Origin: Streptomyces sp. NBC_01689
GTDB lineage: Bacteria > Actinomycetota > Actinomycetes > Streptomycetales > Streptomycetaceae
NCBI RefSeq assembly: GCF_036250675.1
Contig: NZ_CP109592.1
Location: 9,362,001 to 9,426,000 of the forward strand
Reading direction: 5' to 3'
Length of the DNA: 64,000 nucleotides
Positions 53,984 through 62,006 of this stretch are shown here, piece after piece. The notes beneath the pieces were generated by a model. The model did not search any database, was not told where the DNA came from, and worked only from the letters and a program-made list of their open reading frames with translations. Position 1 is the stretch's first letter. Each line of letters starts with the position of its first letter. A program made the translations under genes and the position numbers.

Positions 53984-54415
53984 TCAGGGGAGTGCGAGGA
54001 ACTCGAGCTGCAGGTTGTCGGGGTCCCGGAACACGACCGTCGAGTAGGCGAACGGTTCGGTCTCGTCCCTGATCGGTGTATGCGGGATGCCCAACTCGTC
54101 GAGCCAGGACATCCAGGACTCCAGTTCGGCACGGGGGCCGACCTGGAACGACATGTGGTCCAGCCCTGTCCGGGACTCGAGGAAACCCTCGTGCTGGTTG
54201 CCCGTGTTCTTGTGCAAGCCGATCACGACACCGGAATCGGGCGTGATGAGCAGGACTCCGTACCCCGTCGATTCACGGTAGAGGTGGTTGAACCTGTAGT
54301 CCACGCGCTCGGCGCCGAACAGCCGCTGGTACCAGTCCAGACTGTCCTCCAGGTTGGAGACGGTGAAGGACAGGTGGTGGACTCCGGTGATCCTGGGGCC
54401 GGGGGTGACAGTCAT
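53984..54415 (-). CDS. VOC-family (glyoxalase/dioxygenase fold) protein
   Basis: 143 residues from ATG 54415 (GGAGG upstream). Two beta-alpha-beta-beta-beta modules: ITGVHHLSFTVSNLEDSLDW then YQRLFGA, and LDHMSFQVGPRAELESWMSW, YSTVVFRDPDNLQLEFLALP. Metal ligands appear as H14-type His, the second-module His and the final Glu in QLEF. Likely a lyase, dioxygenase or resistance protein; substrate unknown. Confidence 0.92.
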   Translation of the reverse strand: MTVTPGPRITGVHHLSFTVSNLEDSLDWYQRLFGAERVDYRFNHLYRESTGYGVLLITPDSGVVIGLHKNTGNQHEGFLESRTGLDHMSFQVGPRAELESWMSWLDELGIPHTPIRDETEPFAYSTVVFRDPDNLQLEFLALP

Positions 54416-54781
54416 GACGTACCTCCGTTGGCGGATTGCCTGTTTCCCGCTGGTCTGGCTCCGTTGAGGGAAGGTCGGCGAAAGCGGGGTCGGCCCGTGT
54501 CCGTCGCGGACGCGGTGCGAGGGAATGGGCGAGGCGAGTCCCCTGGTGTCCCCAGGGCGTTCGCGGCCGCCGACCGCCGGATCGCATGCCCCGGCCGTGT
54601 TCCGGAGCGCGTGCCGGTGCCCCTGGGCCGAAGCCCGGCGGCAAGCCCGGTCCGCGCACGCGGAACGGTCTCCGCGAGGTGCTCCCCGAAAGGACATGAC
54701 CCTCGTGGGGGCATCCGGGACATGTGAGTCAAGCCTGGCTTCACGTTCTCCGGAACGCTCTCGACGCGGTTCTCGTTCGTG
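54416..54781. other. Intergenic, nothing recognised
   Basis: Separates the VOC gene from the SDR gene. Very G/C-rich; open frames carry no family motif. Confidence 0.4.
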
Positions 54782-55636
54782 TCAGTTCTCGTCGGTGCCG
54801 GTCGGCGCCGCACCGTCGACATCCGCGAAGCCGTAGTGGTGTGCCAGATCCCTCGTGGACACCGCGGTTCCCGAGCGGGCTCCTCCCTTCGGGTCGGCCG
54901 CCAGCGCGGCCACGGCACGCCCGACGAAACGCGGTGACTCCGCGGCATCGACGTCGAACCTGCCCTCGCCGGGGAGCTCGATCTCGGAGCCGCTGCGCCC
55001 GGTCCTGCGGGCGGCGGCGTCGACCAGCTCGGTCCGGACCAGGCCCGGCCAGAGAGACACCACGGCCACGTCGCGCGGGCGCAGTTCCACGGCCATGTCC
55101 GCCGTCATCTTGTCGAGTGCTGCCTTGCCCACGCCGTACGGAGTGTTGTGGGAGTACTGGCGTGCCCCGGCCGAGGAGATGTTGACGATCAGCCCCCCGC
55201 CGCCGGCGAAGAACAGCGGGGCGGCGTGGACGGCGGCGACGTAGTGCGAGCGCGTGCCGATGTCCATGACCTGGTCCCACGCGGCGAGCGGCAGCTCCCA
55301 GAACGGTTTGCCGAGCCACGCCCCGAGGTCCGGGGACGAGAAGACGTTGTTCACCAGCAGGTCCAGTCGCCCGGTGTCGGCGCGCACGCGTTCAAACACC
55401 CCTGCCACCTGCTCGTCACTGTGGTGATCGCACACGAGGGGGATTCCCCTGCCGCCCAGCGCGGTCACCTGGTCGGCGGTCTCGCTCACGGTGCCGGGCA
55501 GTGGACCTGCCGTGATGCTGCGGCCGGTCACATAGACCGTCGCACCCGCGGCCCCGAGCTCCAGGGCAATGCCCTTGCCCACCCCGCGACTCGCGCCGGT
55601 GACGACGGCGACCCTGCCGAACAGCGGTCGATTCAT
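54782..55636 (-). CDS. SDR oxidoreductase (DHRS1-like)
   Basis: 284 residues from ATG 55636 (TAGGAGTG upstream). VAVVTGASRGVGKGIALELG, TVYVTGRSITAGPLPGTVSE, LDLLVNNVFSSPDLGAW, LIVNISSAGARQYSHNTPYG (catalytic Ser) and YGVGKAALDKMTADMAVELR (Y-x-x-x-K), VVSLWPGLVRTELV. This is the DHRS1-like branch. Divergent from and probably repressed by the TetR gene. Confidence 0.93.
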   Translation of the reverse strand: MNRPLFGRVAVVTGASRGVGKGIALELGAAGATVYVTGRSITAGPLPGTVSETADQVTALGGRGIPLVCDHHSDEQVAGVFERVRADTGRLDLLVNNVFSSPDLGAWLGKPFWELPLAAWDQVMDIGTRSHYVAAVHAAPLFFAGGGGLIVNISSAGARQYSHNTPYGVGKAALDKMTADMAVELRPRDVAVVSLWPGLVRTELVDAAARRTGRSGSEIELPGEGRFDVDAAESPRFVGRAVAALAADPKGGARSGTAVSTRDLAHHYGFADVDGAAPTGTDEN

Positions 55637-55771
55637 GCTCACTCCTACGGGAACCCACAGTTGATGCCGCCCGTGAAGACGGCCGCGGATCCGGGACGGA
55701 CCGTACGATCGGTTGCACTCTAGGCACGATTGCATCGAGTGTAAAATTGCGCGGGTGGTAGAGTTCGCGCC

Positions 55772-56347
55772 ATGACGGCGGACGGGCTGAGGGAACGCAA
55801 CAAGTACAAGAAGCGGGAGGCGATCCTGCGGGCCGCGCACCAGCTCTTCATCGAGCGCGGCTACGAGGCGACCACGATCGCCGACGTCGCCGAGCGTGCC
55901 GAGGTCTCGCGGCGCACGGTCACCCTGTACTTCCCGACCAAACTGAGCCTCGCGCTGGCGCCCCTCGACGCGCTGGAAACGCGACTCGACACAGCCATCA
56001 GGGGGCGTGAACCGGGCTGGAGCGTCATCGACGCGGTCGAACGCTGGCTGTACAGCGAACTGGACCGACCCGCGGAACTGAGCGCTCCCACCGAGCGGAT
56101 GCTCGTGCTGAACCCGGAACTGCAGGCCTCCCACAAGGCGCGCATGGCTGAGATCGTCGAAGCGGGCGCGCGTCGCCTGGTCGAGGAGACGGGCACGTCC
56201 CCCGACGACAGGGACGCCCGCATGACGGCCGCCGCCGCAGCCGCACTGTGCTCGTCCCTGGGCCCTCAACCGACGCGCGACGACATCGTCGCCGTCATGG
56301 CCTTCCTGCGCGCGGGCGTGGAAGCCTTGGCATCTAGGGGGGAGTGA
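55772..56347 (+). CDS. TetR-family transcriptional regulator
   Basis: 191 residues. HTH: REAILRAAHQLFIERGYEAT, TIADVAERAEVSRRTVTLYF. The C-terminal domain ends DDIVAVMAFLRAGVEALASR. The 135-base divergent region contains CACTC and GAGTG halves separated by 17 bases (about 55715-55742) that may be the operator. Likely target is the divergent SDR. Confidence 0.92.
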   Translation: MTADGLRERNKYKKREAILRAAHQLFIERGYEATTIADVAERAEVSRRTVTLYFPTKLSLALAPLDALETRLDTAIRGREPGWSVIDAVERWLYSELDRPAELSAPTERMLVLNPELQASHKARMAEIVEAGARRLVEETGTSPDDRDARMTAAAAAALCSSLGPQPTRDDIVAVMAFLRAGVEALASRGE

Positions 56348-56514
56348 ACGCGGGCGACCAGCAGCCGAATCGCGTGCGCCCGGTGTCGAATCCCGGCGGG
56401 CAGATTGCCTGCTCGCCCCATCCGTGCCGGTTGGCGGCGTTCGACACCGCTACAGGGCGACTCCCGTTCACCGCCCCGGACGCCGTGGAGCGGAGGGGTC
56501 CCGGTGGGCTTCCT

Positions 56515-56958
56515 TCACGACTGGGCCACGGCGTCTTCGCGGAGGTAGGCGAACAGCGTGCGCAGGTCCTGTGGGTCGTCGCCGATCGTCGTGAAGGAGA
56601 GGATGGACTGCAGGGCGTGCCGGGCGAGGTCGCCGGTCGCCCCGACGTCTTCACCGGCTGCCCGGGCCCAGCCGGACATCGTGCTCATCGCGACCGTGGT
56701 CACGTGCGAGAGGGGGCCTTCCCGCCACTGCGTCAGCGCCTCTTGCTGCTCCGCACCGTCCAGGTGGGCGATACCGGTGGCGACGAGCACCACGGTCTGC
56801 AGCCGGCTGGCGCCGTACTGGGCGACGAGCTCCGCGAGCGGCCGCTCGCCGTGCCCGCTCTGCACCAGAGCGGCCAGTGCGTCATCGTCACGGGCCCACG
56901 CCGCTTCGAGTGCGGCGACCGCGCGCATGACCTGATCCGGAGTCAGCTCTGGTGGCAT
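56515..56958 (-). CDS. Hypothetical helical protein (147 aa)
   Basis: Starts MPPELTPDQVMRAVAALEAA. All-helical by pattern: DDALAALVQSGHGERPLAEL, GASRLQTVVLVATGIAHLDG and RHALQSILSFTTIGDDPQDL. Soluble, no Cys, no known motif. Convergent with the TetR gene. Function unknown. Confidence 0.7.
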   Translation of the reverse strand: MPPELTPDQVMRAVAALEAAWARDDDALAALVQSGHGERPLAELVAQYGASRLQTVVLVATGIAHLDGAEQQEALTQWREGPLSHVTTVAMSTMSGWARAAGEDVGATGDLARHALQSILSFTTIGDDPQDLRTLFAYLREDAVAQS

Positions 56959-57452
56959 ACGGCACACCGTAACCATCCCGACAAGATCCGGGGCGCGACG
57001 GGGATCGGAAGTCCCCTGTATGGGTCAGAGTACGACGGTTCGTCGCGTTGAGAAGGGCCGGCATGCACCCGCGCCGGGTGACCGGTCCAGGCAGTCGGCG
57101 TGCGAAGTGGCCCGGTCACGGATTCGTGCCGCTCGGCGCTCGCGGCAGGGCGGTGCGGCTGGTCATACCCGATGTCTCCGGTTCCTGGGTCGGCGAAGCC
57201 TCGGGAGCCGCCGAGGCCGGAGGAGCGCTCACTTCGCCGGCGGCCGAGCGTCTTGCCGGACGATCTCTGGCGGTCCCTGGCCGGGGGCCGCTGTTGTCCG
57301 ACGGAGTCGGCGACGGGGTGCCGTGCCGGTTCACCAGGACGCCGCAGCCCGCACGGAACCGACGTCACCGCGCACGCCGTCGTGACCGGCGGCGGGTCAC
57401 CTTCACCCGAGTGGAGGCGTCTCGACGCGTTCCCCTGCGCGGAACGTCGTCG
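56959..57452. other. Intergenic boundary of the small-peptide locus
   Basis: No supported gene. It separates the hypothetical 56515-56958 from the oxygenase and marks the left edge of the locus that follows. Confidence 0.4.
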
Positions 57453-58436
57453 TCAGCCGGCCGGGGACGGCACCGCGACGGCGTCCCCACGCGTGACCTC
57501 GGTCGTCGCCGGAGCGATCGGCCGGGCCGCCCTCTCCGTGAACGAGCCGGCGTGCGATGCCGTCGGCATGCCCGCGACTCCACGGGCGCGTGCGCGGTTC
57601 ACCAGTTCGTCCGGAGTGAGCTCCGCGAGGCGGCCCGTGGCGTGCGCGAGGAGCTGGGCCGCCGTGCGCGCCAGAGCCTCTTGGCCCAACGGGCGGTCGC
57701 TGAGCGAGAGTTCCTCGGCGAGGCAGGCGTGCAGCGTCTCGATCAGATCCCGGGAGCCGACCTCGCGAACGGTCAGGGAGAGGTGCGCGGAGAGTCCTTC
57801 GTCGCCGGATGCCCAGTGCGCGAAGCCGCGGGGGACGTAGAGGACGTCGCCGGGGTGGAGCGTCGTGCGGAGAAGCTCGGCCGGGCGCGGGCCGTCCTCG
57901 TCGGTGACCCGGCCCGCGTGCCAGCTGTCGTCGGCGGGGCCTTCATGGAGGTGCCAGCTCTTGCTGCCGGCCACCTGGACCACCAGGACGTCCGCGTCAT
58001 CGCGATGCAGGGGGAGACCCTGGCGGCCCGCCGGGGTGACGAAGAAGAACGCCTCGATGTGGCGGCCGAGTTCGGTGGCGAGGGCGGCCAGCAGGCTGCG
58101 TGTGGGTGCGTGCCACTGGTCGACGCAGCGCAGGAGCAGCGTCGCGCCCTTGTCGAGAAGGTCGTGGATCTTGCGCGGGTCCGCGAAACCGCTCGGGGTG
58201 GTGCGGGCGACGTTTCGAACCGAGGTGAACTTTCTGCCGGGGAGTTTGTCCCCGTCCCACATCTCCACATAGGGCTCCCGGAAGAATCCCGTGGATATCG
58301 CCGCGTCCAGGTCGTCCAGAGTGAAGGAGCTGTACCCGCCCCCGGCCGGGTGGAAAACTCCCGGGCGCTTGTTCCAGTAGGAGGTGAGGAATTCGTCCGT
58401 GTCTCCGACCCATTGGGCGAGTGTCGGCGCGTGCAT
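57453..58436 (-). CDS. JmjC/ROX-type Fe(II)/2-oxoglutarate oxygenase
   Basis: 327 residues from ATG 58436 (AAGGGA upstream). A cupin-4/JmjC fold as in ribosomal oxygenases: an N-terminal part with FLTSYWNKRPGVFHP, the HxD pair in LPLHRDDADVLVVQ (H144, D146), SKSWHLHEG, and the distal His in GDVLYVPRGFAHWASGDEGL (H207). A winged-helix-like C-terminal part follows. ROX enzymes hydroxylate His, Arg or other residues in proteins. Next to the 20-residue peptide gene, it is the most likely modifying enzyme; His4, Arg9, Arg11, Asp13 or Arg20 of the peptide are candidate sites (inference). Confidence 0.88.
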   Translation of the reverse strand: MHAPTLAQWVGDTDEFLTSYWNKRPGVFHPAGGGYSSFTLDDLDAAISTGFFREPYVEMWDGDKLPGRKFTSVRNVARTTPSGFADPRKIHDLLDKGATLLLRCVDQWHAPTRSLLAALATELGRHIEAFFFVTPAGRQGLPLHRDDADVLVVQVAGSKSWHLHEGPADDSWHAGRVTDEDGPRPAELLRTTLHPGDVLYVPRGFAHWASGDEGLSAHLSLTVREVGSRDLIETLHACLAEELSLSDRPLGQEALARTAAQLLAHATGRLAELTPDELVNRARARGVAGMPTASHAGSFTERAARPIAPATTEVTRGDAVAVPSPAG

Positions 58437-58529
58437 GGGCGTCCCTTCGTTTCGAGTTGAGCTAGAGAACGGATGGTCCCGCAATGCGGGTGCGTTACCG
58501 CCCCGTAAAGGATCGCCGCTCTTTCGTGG

Positions 58530-59573
58530 TCATACGGGAAGAACCGCGTCGGGGTAGCGTTCCAGCGCCGCGTGCGCCAGTTCGGTGGGAACGGTGAGGG
58601 TGTCGACCATCAGGAATCCGCCCACCGGGCAGCGTACGACGGTCATGTCGGCGTCCTCCTCGACGGCGAGGCGGTCACTGCTCAGGGCCGGGCCGAGGGG
58701 CAGGCCGTAGTGAACGGTGGCCACCGCACCGCCCCCGGGGCTCACCGCCGACCTCCGCCGCCGTTCTCCTTCGGCGGCGTCGGCGAGTTCCTCCGCCAAC
58801 AGGCGCGAGGTCTTCGTCACCAGCCCGGGAACGCTGTTCACCCGCAGCACCACCTCGTACACCTCGGGCGCCAGCCGCCATCGCTCCGCGGCCCGGTGCA
58901 GGTCGCGCACGTCCTGGGCCGACATCGCGTCGAGGAGGACCGCGGCATCGACGACATCCCGTCCACGCAGGGGCTGTTGGAACAGTTCCTCCGCGATGAG
59001 GAGCAGGTGGGCGGCCTTCTCGTTGTCCGGACGCTCCGCCCGAAGCGGTACGGTCGTGGAGTTCCCGACGAAGGCCGCGGTCAGGAACTCCACCGCGTAC
59101 ACGTAGTCGAGGTCCGACTCCGGCGAGGCCCAGTTCAGGGCCACCCCCCAGTGGCGCCGACCGCCGCTCACGATCATGCTCACCCGGGCCTCGTCGACCG
59201 GCCGCGCGTGCGTGACGGTCGCCACCGCCGCCCACAACTCTCCCTCGTCCGGCATCAGTACGTCGACATCCCGGCTGGTGCGCAGCACGCCGGACGGGTA
59301 ATAGCGCTGGAGTGCCGCCCCTTTGAGGACGTCCGCGCGCCCCGCCCGGCGGACGAGCTCGATGATCGAGTCGTGCTCCGCCTGCCGTGCCCGCTCCACG
59401 TCCAGCAACGTCTCGCCGAGCCGGCCGAGTCGGTGGCCCTCGGCCGAGGCCAGCGAGCACACGGTGCCCGCCAGCCGCTGGTCGCGCCGGGCGGCCCGTT
59501 CCAGGACCAGTCCCAGCCGCAGGTCCGCGGGTACGTCCATGACCTCCCGCACGGTTCGCAGCGACAGCTCCAC
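58530..59573 (-). CDS. Nucleotidyltransferase-like protein (PF14907 type)
   Basis: 347 residues from GTG 59573, chosen for the GGAGG 6 bases upstream; the open frame runs on to ATG 59741, where codon bias drops. Signature: RADVLKGAALQRYYPSGVLR then TSRDVDVLMPDEGEL, i.e. the KG-x-A-L...R-x-x-D-x-D pattern (D102, D104) of NTP_transf_5. These proteins recur in lasso-peptide and other peptide clusters. Could transfer a nucleotidyl group to the peptide or to a partner. Upstream of and in line with the oxygenase, 93 bases apart. Confidence 0.85.
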   Translation of the reverse strand: MELSLRTVREVMDVPADLRLGLVLERAARRDQRLAGTVCSLASAEGHRLGRLGETLLDVERARQAEHDSIIELVRRAGRADVLKGAALQRYYPSGVLRTSRDVDVLMPDEGELWAAVATVTHARPVDEARVSMIVSGGRRHWGVALNWASPESDLDYVYAVEFLTAAFVGNSTTVPLRAERPDNEKAAHLLLIAEELFQQPLRGRDVVDAAVLLDAMSAQDVRDLHRAAERWRLAPEVYEVVLRVNSVPGLVTKTSRLLAEELADAAEGERRRRSAVSPGGGAVATVHYGLPLGPALSSDRLAVEEDADMTVVRCPVGGFLMVDTLTVPTELAHAALERYPDAVLPV

Positions 59574-59751
59574 GGTGTACCTCCAGGGAATCGGCCGGGC
59601 GGGCGGCGCGGCGGGGACGGGTGTCCCGTCGCCCGCCCGCCACGGCGCGTGGACCGCAGGGGAATTGCGAGCAGAGTAGCCGTACGGAGTGCCGTCGATA
59701 CGGCCGGATGCGGAATCCGGAAAACCTTCGGCGTCACGCATGGAGAGAGCT

Positions 59752-59769
59752 TCTCCGGAGCAACGGAGA
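59752..59769. promoter_or_regulatory. Inverted repeat in the divergent promoter of the small-peptide locus
   Basis: TCTCCG-GAGCAA-CGGAGA, perfect 6-6-6, about 30 bases before the -35 of the peptide promoter and between the two transcription directions. Possible operator; no regulator gene is seen in the visible part of the locus. Confidence 0.4.
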
Positions 59770-59798
59770 GCACTAGGTGCGGATTACGGAAGAGGCTG

Positions 59799-59827
59799 TT
59801 GCCGAGGTAACCGGTGCGACCTAGAGT
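59799..59827 (+). promoter_or_regulatory. Housekeeping-type promoter of the 20-codon gene
   Basis: TTGCCG, 17 bases, TAGAGT: close to the Streptomyces HrdB consensus (TTGAC, 17-18, TAGRRT). The -10 ends 37 bases before the ATG, a normal leader length. Confidence 0.7.
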
Positions 59828-59864
59828 CCCTTTCGTTCGATCAACTCCAACCAGGGAGAAAGTC

Positions 59865-59927
59865 ATGATGAAGCACGCTTCCATCCTGCGTCCGCGCCTC
59901 GACAAGGTGAAGCCGCAGGGCCGCTGA
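59865..59927 (+). CDS. 20-residue peptide, candidate RiPP precursor
   Basis: Encodes MMKHASILRPRLDKVKPQGR, then TGA. The ribosome binding site AGGGAGA is 5-11 bases upstream, and a second ATG gives a 19-residue alternative. A promoter precedes it and a perfect hairpin follows its stop, so it looks like a separately dosed cistron. The peptide is strongly basic (3 Lys, 3 Arg, 1 His), has no Cys, Ser only at 6, and ends in Gly-Arg. Flanked by peptidase, oxygenase, nucleotidyltransferase, GNAT and exporter genes, it is best read as the substrate of that machinery. Too short for gene finders. Confidence 0.75.
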   Translation: MMKHASILRPRLDKVKPQGR

Positions 59928-59943
59928 ACCGACACGTGAAGTG

Positions 59944-59973
59944 GAATGCCGCCACCCTCGTGTGGCGGCATTC
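59944..59973 (+). terminator. Perfect 12-bp hairpin after the peptide gene (attenuator)
   Basis: GAATGCCGCCAC and its exact complement flank the loop CCTCGT, 16 bases past the stop. Partial termination here would make the peptide mRNA far more abundant than the downstream enzymes, the usual design behind precursor genes. Confidence 0.85.
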
Positions 59974-60006
59974 GCTTGTACGGATCACTGAGGGAGAGTG
60001 CTTTCC

Positions 60007-61224
60007 TTGTACGAATTCCGCACCACCGACGGACCGTTGCCGGTCATGGCGGTCATCGACGAACGGCTGAGCACGACGACCGTCTGCCTCGCCTCCAAGT
60101 ACGGATCACGGGACGACCCGCGAGAGGAGTGCGGACTCGCCCATGTCCTCGAACATGTGCTGATGTCCGCGCCCGTGGGTTCCGTTCCCTCTTTCAGCGA
60201 ATACGTCGAGCGGCTGGGCGGGCACGCCAACGCCGAGACCGGTCTCGACCGCATGCTGTTCTACGCCCAGGTCCACGCGGACGACGCGGAGGAGATCACC
60301 GGCCTGTTGCAGCAGGCGGTGCTGCGACCCCGCTGGAACGAGAAGACCCTGCCCCAGGAGAAGCAGGCCGTCTTCCAGGAACTGGCAGCGGCTGCCGCCG
60401 ATCCGAGCGATGTGGTGCAGGACGCCTTTCTCGCCCACCAGTTCCCCGGCCACGCGCTGGGCCGTCCCGTGGGCGGCACCCGGGAGAGCGTCGAGCGTTT
60501 CGACGTGTCCGCGATGGCGGCCGGGCACGGAGAACGGCTGCTCACCGCCCCCCTGTCGCTCATCGTGGTCGGCCCGGCCGTCCCCGCCAGTGCCGACCCG
60601 CTCGTCGCCGGCGTCCCCCCGGAGACACTGGCGCATCTCGGCACCGCCGGACGGGATTTGAGCGGTCTGCCCGAGCCCGAAGCGGACGGACCGGTGCGCT
60701 GGCCCGAGGAATTCGCCTGGGTCTGCGCGGGAGCGCGGTCGGTCGGCAACCACGATCCGCGCCGCCCGCACTACAACGTCCTCGCCCAGCTGCTGGGTTC
60801 GAGTCCGTCGTCGGTGCTGTACCGGCGGCTGCGCGGAGAGGCCGGCCTCGCCTACGCCTTCCAGTCGTGGAACCGGGGTTACGGCGAGACGGGCGCGTGG
60901 CGGGTCCTCGCCGGCGTCGCACCCGGCAACGGCGACGCCGCTCTTGCCGTCATCCACGGGGCACTCGAGGAGATCGCCACCGACGGTCCGAAACCCGACG
61001 ATCTGGAAGCCGCCCGACGCCAGGCGCGGATGCGGATCCTCACATCCGTCGACGCCCCCCTGGAATGCGCGCGCTTCCTCGCGCTCCGCAGCGGCGGTCC
61101 GGCCGACTGGTCACCGACCACCGAGGTGGAGAGCATCGCCGCGGTGAGCGCCGCCGACCTGCGTGACGCGGCCGCGCAGCTGCTCGGCGGCTGGCGGGCC
61201 GTGGTCAGGCCGGAGGCGTCGTGA
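60007..61224 (+). CDS. M16-family zinc peptidase (PqqF/processing-peptidase-like)
   Basis: 405 residues from TTG 60007, which has AGGGAG at good spacing; GTG 59998 is too close to that site. The inverted zinc motif HVLEH (H46, E49, H50) and the downstream acidic helix QEKQAVFQEL (E118/E125) are present. Two repeats of the M16 fold follow, with LVAGVPPETLAHLG and RLRGEAGLAYAFQSWNRGYG (the R-Y/G-L-A-Y type C-terminal motif). Soluble. The natural substrate is probably the 20-residue peptide; M16 enzymes favour short peptides. PqqF in PQQ biosynthesis is the nearest functional precedent. Confidence 0.9.
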   Translation: MYEFRTTDGPLPVMAVIDERLSTTTVCLASKYGSRDDPREECGLAHVLEHVLMSAPVGSVPSFSEYVERLGGHANAETGLDRMLFYAQVHADDAEEITGLLQQAVLRPRWNEKTLPQEKQAVFQELAAAAADPSDVVQDAFLAHQFPGHALGRPVGGTRESVERFDVSAMAAGHGERLLTAPLSLIVVGPAVPASADPLVAGVPPETLAHLGTAGRDLSGLPEPEADGPVRWPEEFAWVCAGARSVGNHDPRRPHYNVLAQLLGSSPSSVLYRRLRGEAGLAYAFQSWNRGYGETGAWRVLAGVAPGNGDAALAVIHGALEEIATDGPKPDDLEAARRQARMRILTSVDAPLECARFLALRSGGPADWSPTTEVESIAAVSAADLRDAAAQLLGGWRAVVRPEAS

Positions 61225-62006
61225 CCGCCACGCAGAGCTACCTGCGGCAGGCCGCGGCGGCCGGACTGACGGGGGAGGTGGGCGGCCTCACCTTCGTCGC
61301 CGACCGGTGCGACGATCCGTTCACCGGGCGACGACAGGTCCTGGTCGAGTACTGCGACCCCCGGATCCCCGCCTCCCGGGCCGCACTTGAGGAGCTGCGG
61401 AACAAGGTGCGCACCAGTGGCCAGGACGCCGACACGATACTGATGCGCGTCGTCGGCGACACCAGGCTGCCGGCTCCGTGGCGCCCCCGGCTGACCTATG
61501 TGCGGCACGACGGGGTCACCCGGGAAGGACGCTCCGCGCAGCCCCCGGCCGGCCTGGCCGTCCGTGCGGCGACCCCCGCCGACGACCCCCGCGTACGGGA
61601 CTGGCTCGCGCAGGCGTTCCGCAACGCCTACCCCGACCAGGAGGTCGACCCCGGGCATCCCGGCATCGCGGGCGTCATGGAGGACCCGGGGCGCATGTCG
61701 TTCATCGCCGAGCTCCACGGCGAACCGATCGGCCACGGCACCGTGCTGACGTCCGAGCAGGACAGTGTGACCGGGGAGGAGTTCGCCGAGCTGGTGGACA
61801 CCCTGGTGGACGACGCGGGCCGTCGCGGAGCCGCGGTCGCCGCGCTCGTGACAGCAGCCGTACGGGCCACCGAGGGGCGTCCCCTGTGCGGTCACGTCGT
61901 ACATCCCTACGGGGCCGAGGCCGCGGAGGCCGCCGACGCCGTGCTGCGGGCGCTCGTGGCCGGAGACTGGTCCGTCGATCACTGCTTCTGGGAGAGCCCG
62001 TGGTGA
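61221..62006 (+). CDS. GNAT-like protein with N-terminal extension
   Basis: 261 residues; GTG overlaps the peptidase stop (GTGA). Residues about 1-110 are an unassigned alpha/beta part (GGLTFVADRCDDPFTGRRQV, LMRVVGDTRLPAPWRPRLTY). About 112-261 resembles GNAT: AVRAATPADDPRVRDWLAQA, MSFIAELHGEPIGHGTVLTS, LVDTLVDDAGRRGAAVAALV. The acetyl-CoA loop is degenerate (D-A-G-R-R-G-A-A). Could acetylate the product (self-protection or maturation) or be a non-catalytic relative. Confidence 0.75.
   Translation: MTATQSYLRQAAAAGLTGEVGGLTFVADRCDDPFTGRRQVLVEYCDPRIPASRAALEELRNKVRTSGQDADTILMRVVGDTRLPAPWRPRLTYVRHDGVTREGRSAQPPAGLAVRAATPADDPRVRDWLAQAFRNAYPDQEVDPGHPGIAGVMEDPGRMSFIAELHGEPIGHGTVLTSEQDSVTGEEFAELVDTLVDDAGRRGAAVAALVTAAVRATEGRPLCGHVVHPYGAEAAEAADAVLRALVAGDWSVDHCFWESPW

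Noticed and set aside
56380..56420. TCGAATCCCGG string resembling a tRNA T-loop
   Set aside because: No acceptor, D or anticodon stems can be folded around it.
59946..61166. 406-codon plus-strand frame overlapping the M16 gene
   Set aside because: A frame-shifted shadow of the peptidase (Arg-rich, no motifs); the peptidase frame has HVLEH and proper codon bias.
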